This document shows, one piece after another, positions 1-5,253 of a stretch of DNA of 8,577 nucleotides; positions within the stretch are counted from its first letter, which is position 1; every line of letters begins with the position of its first letter. The stretch is from DATBFX01 sp036558305 (GTDB lineage: Bacteria > Chloroflexota > Chloroflexia > Thermomicrobiales > UBA6265): the NCBI GenBank assembly GCA_036558305.1, contig DATBFX010000016.1, forward strand, positions 1 to 8,577, in the 5' to 3' direction. The translations under genes were made by a program, and so were the position numbers. The notes beneath the pieces are model-generated. The model had not been told where the DNA came from. It saw only the letters and a list, made by a program, of their open reading frames with translations, and did no database searches.

Positions 1-199
1 CGGCGCCGGGGGTGAAGATGATCCGCGAGACCGTGACCGTCAGCGGCGGCTGTCCCAACTCCGTGAACGTCGACTGGACCACCGGGGCGACGACCGCCAC
101 CTGGGCCGACGCCGTGTCCGCGCGGACACCGGCCGGAACAATGAGCAGGAGTGCGACGAGGAGCGCCAGGACACGGGAGCGAAGTCGGCTGGTCGGCAT
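1..199 (-). CDS. Secreted protein, N-terminal fragment, paralogue of the cupin-like/hydrolase protein at 1145-2848
   Basis: This is the first 66 codons of a gene that runs off the left edge. The ATG is at 199-197, with a strong ribosome site AAGGAGA at 212-206, 6 nt upstream. Residues 1-27 look like a signal peptide: a basic start (MPTSRLRSR), a hydrophobic core (VLALLVALLLIVPA) and small residues before a likely cleavage near A27 or A32. The mature part holds TFTELGQPPLTVTVSR followed by IIFTPGA, which lines up without gaps with TFNELGTPPLAVTVSR / VVITPGA at residues 45-67 of the hydrolase at 1145-2848, so the two proteins are homologous here. It starts 40 nt after the SIMPL gene on the same strand and is probably the third gene of that operon. 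Whether it also carries a hydrolase domain cannot be seen. Expression as an exported protein is likely; its function is unknown. Confidence 0.8.
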   Translation of the reverse strand, partial: MPTSRLRSRVLALLVALLLIVPAGVRADTASAQVAVVAPVVQSTFTELGQPPLTVTVSRIIFTPGA

Positions 200-239
200 G
201 GCGCGTCTCCTTAGCGGGCGGCAGCCGAGGCGGAGGTCG

Positions 240-1127
240 TTACGACGACGGCACCGCATCGGTCTGGATCGCGTAGGCGAGGGTGACCTGGAGGGAGATT
301 GCCACCTGCGGCGCGGCGAGCGGGTCGAAGGGCGGGACCGTCAACCCAATCGAGCCGGGCGTCCACCAGGCGTCGCTGCTCGCCCCGTGGAACGGCGGGC
401 AGCCGTTGGCGTCGTCCGGTTCGGTCGGCGCCGTCTCGCTGGAGACGACCAGCGTGCCGAGTGCCACCCCCAGCGCCTTGGCCTGTGCCTCGGCCCGGCC
501 CCGCGCGTCGGCCGCGGCGGCGTCGCGCGCCTGGGCATGCAGCGGCCCGCAATCGCCGATGGTGTAGCCGACACCCACGTCCTGCACCGTCAATTCCTGC
601 TTGCCCGCCGCCTCGCCGGCCGCGTCGACGATCGCGTTGAGCAGGTCCAGGTCCGGTTTGTCGACCGTCACGTCGACGCGTGCGGCCGAGCACTTGGCGC
701 TGACGCTGCAGACGCTGATCAACGACGGGCTGGACAGGACCCGGATCGCGCCTTCCGGCACCCCGACCGCCTGGATCGCGTCGACCACCGGCGCGATCGA
801 GACGTCGCCGGCAACGGCGGCGGACGACGGGGTGTCGGTGGCGAAGTCGCGCGAGTACGGCGCCGCCCGCACGATCAAGAGCTGGACGAGGGCGTGCTCG
901 GCCGCCGCGCTGGCGCCGCCGGTCCCGGTGACGACGATACTCGGCTGGGTCGGCAGGTTTTTGCTGCCCGGCTCGATGTTCGCCAGGTAGACCTTCTGCC
1001 CGCCGTTGGCGAACGCCTCGGAGAGGAAGGCCAGTCCGGCGACCGCCAGCGCGACGACGACCGCGCCGGCCAGGAACGGCCGGAGCGAGATGCGGGAGGG
1101 CGATGGTGCGTCGGAAATGGTCCGCAT
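240..1127 (-). CDS. SIMPL (DUF541) domain protein, membrane-anchored or secreted
   Basis: A 295-residue protein. The frame is open further upstream to 1361, but the ATG at 1127-1125 is preferred: it has GGAGGAGA 5 nt upstream, it is followed by a hydrophobic segment (residues about 18-36), and the longer version would overlap the end of the hydrolase gene with Arg-rich non-protein-like sequence. The SIMPL/DUF541 domain (PF04402) spans about residues 60-290. It opens with the typical strand PSIVVTGTGGASAAAEHALV (63-82), and the helix rich in Ala/Arg (199-219) is followed by LGVALGTLVVSSE (219-231), as in the family. Four cysteines in the exported part (C140, C146, C193, C243) could form disulfides. 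SIMPL proteins are usually envelope or periplasmic proteins of poorly known function. The gene lies 17 nt after the hydrolase stop and 40 nt before another exported protein, so co-transcription is likely. The family call is firm; the function is unknown. Confidence 0.88.
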   Translation of the reverse strand: MRTISDAPSPSRISLRPFLAGAVVVALAVAGLAFLSEAFANGGQKVYLANIEPGSKNLPTQPSIVVTGTGGASAAAEHALVQLLIVRAAPYSRDFATDTPSSAAVAGDVSIAPVVDAIQAVGVPEGAIRVLSSPSLISVCSVSAKCSAARVDVTVDKPDLDLLNAIVDAAGEAAGKQELTVQDVGVGYTIGDCGPLHAQARDAAAADARGRAEAQAKALGVALGTLVVSSETAPTEPDDANGCPPFHGASSDAWWTPGSIGLTVPPFDPLAAPQVAISLQVTLAYAIQTDAVPSS

Positions 1128-1132
1128 CGCGG

Positions 1133-1140
1133 TCTCCTCC
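1133..1140 (-). promoter_or_regulatory. Ribosome binding site of the SIMPL gene
   Basis: GGAGGAGA on the minus strand, 5 nt before the ATG at 1127. It fixes the start of the SIMPL gene against the longer open frame and lies in the 17-nt gap after the hydrolase stop. Confidence 0.8.
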
Positions 1141-1144
1141 GCGG

Positions 1145-2848
1145 TCAGGCGGTCGGCGTGCCAACCGGTGGCGGCGGTCCCGGATCGTCGATCACCTGTG
1201 CCTCCTTGACCGGTACCCCGTCGCTCCAGACGCCCATGAAGCGTTCGGCCGGCGTGTCGCCGAAGTAGGTGTCGCACCCCTGCCCGGCGAAGGCGCAGTC
1301 GACCAGCGTGTCGAGCAGCTTCCAGGTCCCGTACCAGTCGAGGGCGTCGAGCGGCCCCCACTCCGCGGTCGCCGGCATCGGGTGGTCGGCGACCAGCACG
1401 GGCCCCCCGTGGTCGTCGCTCATCAGGCGCAGGTAGTCCTTGCGGTCGGCCGGGATCTGGCGCAACCCGGCCCAGATGCGCCTGGCGGCGGCGTCGCCCG
1501 CGAAGTAGTCGTCGCTGCCGACGACGACCACCAGCCGCGTCGTCGCCGGGACCGCGCTGAGGTCGTCACTCAGACAGCCGCACCCCGGTACCGTCGCCAG
1601 CAGTGCGATCGGCACCGGCAATCCCTCCTTGGCGGCGACCGCCGCGTAGTTGACCTCCAGCACGCTGCCGTAGGAGTGCCCGAAGGCGATCACCCGGTTC
1701 GGGTCCGTCGCCGGATGGGTACCGTTCGCGAGGTCCGCCATGGCCGACCGGATCCCCGCCACCGCATCGTCGATGGGATTCGACACCCGGAAGGACGGCA
1801 CGACGACGACGGCGCCGCGCTGGACGATGTGGTCGATCCAGGCCTGGAACGGCCTCGGGTCGATTCCTCCCACGGCGGTCTCGTCGCAGCAGGCGGGGGA
1901 AAAGAAGAACACGAGCGGCAGCGACGCGCCGGCCGTGGGGGTCGCGCCGCCGTCGTGGGGCGATGCCGGCTCGAACAACCAGTAGTCCCCGGGCCGATCG
2001 GTGCGGTGGGCAACGACGCCCCGGTCGTAGACGAACTCGGCCCCGCCGGGTCCGGTTGCCGGCTGCGCCGGTTGGCTCGGGATCGCCTTGGCCGCGGGGG
2101 CGATCGACAGGACGTAGACGTCCAGCGCCGAGTCACCTTCGTTCCGTATCGACCCGTCGGCCTGCCACGCCAGACCGTCGCCCCCGCCATGGGAGGCGAC
2201 GACCAGCCGGTAACCGCCCGCCGGTGGGCCCGCCACACCCCCGCCTGCCGCCATCGTGCCGCGACCGAGGGCGACCGCCGAGGGGCCGCTGGTCACGAAG
2301 ACGCCGTACTCGGTGTCGATCGTCTCGCTGTCGAGGTTCGCCGGCGGCAGCGCCGCGTCGAACGACGAGATCCGCACGTCGAGGATCGTCGCCGGGACCG
2401 TCCCCTCGTTGCGCAACGCGACCATCAGTTGGATCGGGACGGGGAAGGTGTCGCCGGGCTGGAGAAACTGGGCGGGCGTCACCGAGCTCACCGGCGTCGG
2501 CGTCGGCGCGGTCGCGGCCGTTTCGCTCGGAAGGACACCCGCCGCCGCCGCGTTGTGCGTCACGGCGATCGGGATGGTGGCGGCGAGGGTCAGTCGTCCC
2601 GATTCGACCACGACCAGTCGCGGTCCCGCCACGGCCTCGTCGTCACTGGCGCCCGGTGTGATGACGACGCGGGAGACGGTGACGGCGAGGGGCGGCGTGC
2701 CCAATTCGTTGAACGTCGTCTCCAGGAGCGGCCCGATGCCGGCGTCGTCGATCGACGTCGCGGCGGTGCGACCAGCCGGGGCGGGGACGGCGAGCAGCAA
2801 CACGAGCAGGAGGGAAACCGTCGAGAAGGCGTGGCGGCGTGCGGACAT
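1145..2848 (-). CDS. Secreted alpha/beta hydrolase with degenerate (bi)cupin-like N-terminal region
   Basis: A 567-residue exported protein. Residues 1-30 form a signal peptide (basic MSARRH, then SLLLVLLLAVPAPA). Residues about 45-163 have the layout of a cupin barrel: VTVSRVVITPGAS, GPRLVVVESGRLTL, a Thr/Pro-rich insert (107-125), then LQPGD (129-133) and ALRNEGTVPATILDVRI. A second, weaker repeat of this pattern runs from 182 to 251 (AVALGRGTMAAGGGV, then SIRNEGDSALDVYVLSIAP). Neither half has the metal-binding His of active cupins, so this reading is my inference. Residues about 270-530 are an alpha/beta hydrolase with nucleophile motif GHSYG (S392), a likely acid D446 or D447 (VGSDDYF) and a likely base H480 (SDDHGG). 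Cysteines 320/321, 423/425 and 518/525 may form disulfides. It probably acts outside the membrane on an ester or amide; the substrate is unknown. It is the first gene of the operon; the start at 2848 has a moderate ribosome site (GGAAAGG). The hydrolase call is firm. Confidence 0.85.
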   Translation of the reverse strand: MSARRHAFSTVSLLLVLLLAVPAPAGRTAATSIDDAGIGPLLETTFNELGTPPLAVTVSRVVITPGASDDEAVAGPRLVVVESGRLTLAATIPIAVTHNAAAAGVLPSETAATAPTPTPVSSVTPAQFLQPGDTFPVPIQLMVALRNEGTVPATILDVRISSFDAALPPANLDSETIDTEYGVFVTSGPSAVALGRGTMAAGGGVAGPPAGGYRLVVASHGGGDGLAWQADGSIRNEGDSALDVYVLSIAPAAKAIPSQPAQPATGPGGAEFVYDRGVVAHRTDRPGDYWLFEPASPHDGGATPTAGASLPLVFFFSPACCDETAVGGIDPRPFQAWIDHIVQRGAVVVVPSFRVSNPIDDAVAGIRSAMADLANGTHPATDPNRVIAFGHSYGSVLEVNYAAVAAKEGLPVPIALLATVPGCGCLSDDLSAVPATTRLVVVVGSDDYFAGDAAARRIWAGLRQIPADRKDYLRLMSDDHGGPVLVADHPMPATAEWGPLDALDWYGTWKLLDTLVDCAFAGQGCDTYFGDTPAERFMGVWSDGVPVKEAQVIDDPGPPPPVGTPTA

Positions 2849-2967
2849 CGAGGGGCCTTTCCGACGCTGGGAGGAACCGGACGATCCCGGTCCCGGCCGC
2901 TTGGATCACGACGCGAAGCGGAAGACGATGCGCGCTTCTCGCGGCGGCGGACGGACGACACCCTCGC

Positions 2968-2984
2968 CCCTGTCGGTCCCTGTC
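2968..2984 (-). repeat. Short direct repeat in the operon leader
   Basis: On the minus strand GACAGGG occurs twice with a 3-nt gap (GACAGGGACCGACAGGG), a period of 10 nt or about one helical turn. It lies just downstream of the predicted start of transcription. This spacing suits an operator bound on one face of the DNA, but a repeat this short could be chance in GC-rich DNA. Confidence 0.35.
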
Positions 2985-2996
2985 TTAGGCAGGCCC

Positions 2997-3024
2997 ACTC
3001 TACGCCGACGTCCGGCAAAGTCAA
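2997..3024 (-). promoter_or_regulatory. Predicted sigma-70-type promoter of the exported-protein operon
   Basis: Minus strand: a -35 box TTGACT (3024-3019, 5 of 6 consensus bases), a 16-nt spacer and a -10 box TAGAGT (3002-2997, 4 of 6). Transcription would start near 2990, giving a leader of about 140 nt before the hydrolase ATG at 2848. It is the best promoter match I saw in the window and sits where the operon needs one. The spacer is one base short of the optimum and the leader is long, so this is a prediction. Confidence 0.5.
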
Positions 3025-3067
3025 GCGTCTCGGCTGTCGTCAATTTGCAGGACAAGAATGCGTGCGA

Positions 3068-3085
3068 GCGTCGCATTCGCGACGC
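3068..3085. repeat. Perfect inverted repeat upstream of the promoter
   Basis: GCGTCGC and GCGACGC form a perfect 7-bp stem around the 4-nt loop ATTC. It lies about 45 bp upstream of the predicted -35 box. It could be an operator, or a hairpin ending read-through from the Uma2 genes. No T-run follows on either strand, so a classic intrinsic terminator is unlikely. Confidence 0.4.
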
Positions 3086-3254
3086 ACACATCCTGCGGTG
3101 GCGGTGCTGTGGTTGCCACTGCCGGTGAATTCGGCACCCGCGAGGTCATCGGCAATGTGCTGGCTACGTTGGACCCGACGGCTCGTTGGCACGGGCGTGT
3201 CGGTGCGGGAGTTGACGCTGGGGCACTGTTTGCGGCGCCCGGCGGATCGCTTGC

Positions 3255-3279
3255 GTAACCGCGGCAGGAACGCGGTTAC
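3255..3279 (-). terminator. Hairpin overlapping the stop codon of the last Uma2 gene
   Basis: GTAACCGCG (3255-3263) and CGCGGTTAC (3271-3279) form a perfect 9-bp stem with a 7-nt loop. The TAA stop of the Uma2 gene (3278-3276) lies inside one arm. The position at the end of the array suits a terminator or an mRNA 3'-end stabiliser. There is no U-run after it, so it may depend on Rho or act only as a stability element. Confidence 0.4.
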
Positions 3280-3821
3280 CGGAAGATGTCGGCAACCGGG
3301 ATCGGCGGTAACCCGGGGAGGACGTCCGAGCCGTCCAGCACGTCGGCTTCGGTCAGGATGACCCGCTCACGACCGGCCCCGTCGACCCAAACGGCTTTCG
3401 TTTCGGGAATGACGTACCAGATGAGCGTGACGCCCGCCCGGCGGTAGTCGTCGATCTTCTCCTCGACGTCGGCGGGGCGATCGAAGAGCGATTTCACCTC
3501 GACGGCGAGTGCCGGCGGAATCGTGAAATAGGACGACCATGGCCGAGGCGGGAGACGATCGTTGAAGTAGACGGAGATGTCGGGTCCGCGAACCGTGTCG
3601 GGATCGCGCTCGAGCCAGATGCCGGCGTCGTTGAGCAGAACGGTGGCGAGTCCGACGTCCTCGTAGAGGATCAGGTAGCGGGCGACGCGCTTGACCAGGA
3701 ATCCGTGCTCCGGTTTCGGATTCGGCATCCGCCGCAACTCTCCCCGCACCAGCTCGTGCTCGTACCCGTCGTCCGGAAGGACGGCGAACTCGTCGGCGGT
3801 CATCCATCTCGTCGTGACCAT
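3276..3821 (-). CDS. Uma2 family (DUF820) PD-(D/E)XK nuclease-fold protein, copy 1
   Basis: A 181-residue protein, near the usual length of the Uma2 family (PF05685). The ATG at 3821-3819 follows AAGGGA at a normal distance; the frame stays open further upstream, but that part is the spacer repeat and not protein-like. The N-terminus MTADEFAVLPDDGYEHELVR (7-26) is the family opening. The restriction-endonuclease-like core shows GPD (D81) and VEVK (E108, K110), then EKIDDY (K122) and GVTLIWYVIPE. D81, E108 and K110 or K122 are the likely metal and catalytic residues. It is the last gene of a three-copy array, 49 nt after copy 2. The ends are almost identical to copies 2 and 3, while residues 41-60 and 84-103 differ. 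Uma2 genes are abundant in Chloroflexota and Cyanobacteria; their biological role is not settled. Confidence 0.9.
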   Translation of the reverse strand: MVTTRWMTADEFAVLPDDGYEHELVRGELRRMPNPKPEHGFLVKRVARYLILYEDVGLATVLLNDAGIWLERDPDTVRGPDISVYFNDRLPPRPWSSYFTIPPALAVEVKSLFDRPADVEEKIDDYRRAGVTLIWYVIPETKAVWVDGAGRERVILTEADVLDGSDVLPGLPPIPVADIFR

Positions 3822-3858
3822 CCTGGCATCCCTTGTCGTCTGAGCGTCACTGGTCCGG
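3811..3858 (-). repeat. Conserved spacer repeat upstream of Uma2 copy 1
   Basis: A 48-nt stretch identical base for base to 4409-4456. It covers the first codons of copy 1 (3811-3821) and 37 nt of the 49-nt spacer, including the ribosome site AAGGGA. Copy 3 does not have this block upstream, so the duplicated unit was a gene plus its leader spacer. Confidence 0.9.
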
Positions 3859-3870
3859 TACCGCTCATGG

Positions 3871-4419
3871 CTACCGGAAGATGTCCGCGACCGGGATCGG
3901 CGGTAGCCCTGGCAGGACGTCCGAACCATCGAGGACATCGGACTCGGTGACAATAACTCGCTCGCGGCCCGCGCCATCGACCAAAACGGTTTTCGTTTCC
4001 GGGATGACGTACCAGATCAGACTCACCCCGGCCCGCCGATGGTCGTCGATCTTCTCCTCGATGTCGGCTTGCCGTTCGAAGAGCGATTTCACCTCGACCA
4101 CGAGCACCGGTGGAACCGTCAAGTAATCCCGCCGCGGTTTGGGCGGCAGCAGGCGGTTGAGGGCAACGGCGATGTCCGGGCCCCGAACCGTATCGGGATC
4201 GCGTCCAAGCCAGAACCCGGTGTCGTTGATGAAAACGGTGACGAGACCACTCTGCCTGGCGTAGAGCAAGAGTGGCAGAGCGGCATTGCCGGTGAGCTCC
4301 CCGTGCTCCGGTTTCGGCGGCGGCATCCTCCGCAACTCTCCCTTCACCAGCTCGTGCTCGTACCCGTCGTCCGGGAGGACGGCAAACTCCTCGGCCGTCA
4401 TCAGTCGTGTCGTGACCAT
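3871..4419 (-). CDS. Uma2 family (DUF820) PD-(D/E)XK nuclease-fold protein, copy 2
   Basis: A 182-residue middle copy of the array. The ATG at 4419-4417 has the same ribosome site as copy 1, inside the shared spacer block. Key residues are GPD (D82), VEVK (E109, K111) and EEKIDDH (K123). Like copy 1 it has the ExK form followed by SLFER, and not the more usual ExxSPSD of the family. Residues 41-60 (ELTGNAALPLLLYARQSGLV) and 88-104 differ strongly from the other copies. G72 replaces the Glu seen in copies 1 and 3 just before the conserved RDPDTVRGPD block. The last 22 residues (from D161) are identical in all three copies. The stop is TAG at 3873-3871. It is probably transcribed together with copies 3 and 1; its function is unknown beyond the predicted nuclease fold. 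Confidence 0.9.
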   Translation of the reverse strand: MVTTRLMTAEEFAVLPDDGYEHELVKGELRRMPPPKPEHGELTGNAALPLLLYARQSGLVTVFINDTGFWLGRDPDTVRGPDIAVALNRLLPPKPRRDYLTVPPVLVVEVKSLFERQADIEEKIDDHRRAGVSLIWYVIPETKTVLVDGAGRERVIVTESDVLDGSDVLPGLPPIPVADIFR

Positions 4420-4456
4420 CCTGGCATCCCTTGTCGTCTGAGCGTCACTGGTCCGG
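4409..4456 (-). repeat. Conserved spacer repeat upstream of Uma2 copy 2
   Basis: Second copy of the 48-nt block at 3811-3858. Beyond it, the remaining 12 nt next to the stop of the upstream gene differ between the two spacers. The two gene-plus-spacer units measure 595 nt (3276-3870) and 598 nt (3871-4468). Confidence 0.9.
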
Positions 4457-4468
4457 GTCCGCTTATCG

Positions 4469-5017
4469 CTACCGGAAGATGTCGGCAACGGGGATCGGCG
4501 GCAGCCCCGGCAGCACGTCCGATCCGTCGAGCACGTCACCGATCGCGAGGATGAGCCGCTTCCGCCCTGCACCGTCCACCCAAATGGTCTGCGTCTCCGG
4601 AAAGACGTACCAAATCAGACTCACTCCGGCCCGAAGGTAATCCGCGATCTTCTCCTCTATGTCGGCGAGACGGTCGGACGGGGACGTCACTTCGACGGCG
4701 AGTGTCGGCGGCACGGCCTGGTGGGTTCCGTGGAACGAGCTCGGCAACCGCGCATTCAGGACGACCGCGATGTCGGGGCCACGAACCGTATCCGGATCGC
4801 GCTCCAACCAAAACCCGGTGTCGTTGGTCACTACCGTGACCAGACCCATTTCATCCTCATACGCGAAGAGCGGCCGGGCGATCCGCGCACAGTAACGTCC
4901 GTGCTCCCACCCCGGTGTCGGCATCCTCCGCAACTCCCCCCTGACCAATTCGTATTCGTAGCCGTCGTTTGGAAGAGTCGCCAGTTCCTCCGCGGTCATC
5001 AATCGCGTTGTTACCAT
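4469..5017 (-). CDS. Uma2 family (DUF820) PD-(D/E)XK nuclease-fold protein, copy 3, first gene of the array
   Basis: A 182-residue protein and the promoter-proximal copy. The ATG at 5017-5015 follows GGGAGA at a normal distance. Conserved residues are GPD (D82) and E109, with K123 in EEKIADY. The motif here is VEVTSPSD (107-114), the common Uma2 form, with T111 where copies 1 and 2 have Lys. The catalytic Lys may thus be supplied by K123. The opening MTAEELATLPNDGYEYELVR and the last 22 residues match the other copies, while the middle differs. It lacks the shared 48-nt leader block of copies 1 and 2 and has its own upstream region, facing the divergent enolase-superfamily gene. It could be the founder of the array, with copies 1 and 2 derived later; that order is inferred. 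Confidence 0.9.
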   Translation of the reverse strand: MVTTRLMTAEELATLPNDGYEYELVRGELRRMPTPGWEHGRYCARIARPLFAYEDEMGLVTVVTNDTGFWLERDPDTVRGPDIAVVLNARLPSSFHGTHQAVPPTLAVEVTSPSDRLADIEEKIADYLRAGVSLIWYVFPETQTIWVDGAGRKRLILAIGDVLDGSDVLPGLPPIPVADIFR

Positions 5018-5067
5018 CGTCGATCTCCCGTCGCGCCCACCGCGTCAGCGCGCTTCGTTGCGCATGC

Positions 5068-5076
5068 ATCGTATCA
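5068..5076 (-). promoter_or_regulatory. Possible extended -10 element for the Uma2 array
   Basis: On the minus strand TGATACGAT resembles an extended -10 (TGn followed by TACGAT, 4 of 6 bases), about 50 nt before the start of copy 3. I see no good -35 box at the right distance, so this is a weak prediction. Confidence 0.25.
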
Positions 5077-5145
5077 CGCTCACACCCCGGATTCGGATCG
5101 AGTGGACCGCCGATCCGCAGCGGAGCGCGCCGGCGCGGAATCGAC

Positions 5146-5151
5146 TATGAT
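5146..5151 (+). promoter_or_regulatory. Possible -10 box for the enolase-superfamily gene
   Basis: TATGAT (5 of 6 consensus bases) about 100 nt before the ATG at 5254. No recognisable -35 box lies 16-18 nt upstream. It is the best match in the 236-nt divergent gap (5018-5253), which holds no gene. Confidence 0.25.
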
Positions 5152-5253
5152 CGCAGGCATTCGGTTGCCGCGGGACGGTGGCACATTCCTGGAACGAAAG
5201 GGACCACCCGTGCGCCGGCTCGCTTCCCGCCACCAGTACCTGACGAGGCAGCC

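Larger units (their letters stand above)
2849..3275. other. Intergenic region, 427 nt, without a convincing gene
   Basis: This lies between the end of the Uma2 array and the hydrolase operon, both on the minus strand. It holds the predicted operon promoter with a leader of about 140 nt, a short direct repeat in that leader, and two hairpins. Short open frames exist on both strands (for example 3058-3258 plus and 2906-3091 minus), but they have no clear ribosome site and no recognisable family. The part from about 3090 to 3250 could be a decayed gene remnant; I recognise nothing in it. Confidence 0.6.

Noticed and set aside
12..1268. Plus-strand open frame of 418 codons over the SIMPL gene
   Set aside because: Its translation is dominated by Arg, Gly and Asp with no domain, and it is fully antisense to two supported genes.
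3058..3258. Small plus-strand open frame of 66 codons in the intergenic region
   Set aside because: It has no ribosome site, no recognisable motif and an overlapping hairpin; open frames of this length are expected by chance in such GC-rich DNA.
1103..3361. A very long plus-strand open frame (752 codons) across the hydrolase gene
   Set aside because: It is antisense to a gene with a signal peptide and clear hydrolase motifs. Its translation is Arg-rich and of low complexity with no recognisable domain, as expected from GC bias at third positions.
3276..5017. CRISPR-like or transposon explanation for the repeats in the Uma2 region
   Set aside because: The repeats are whole gene copies with their leader spacers, about 595 nt per unit; there are no short regularly spaced repeats, no terminal inverted repeats and no transposase.
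3276..5017. A restriction-modification or other defence island around the Uma2 genes
   Set aside because: No methyltransferase, helicase, toxin-antitoxin or other defence gene lies in the window, so the nuclease fold alone does not support this.
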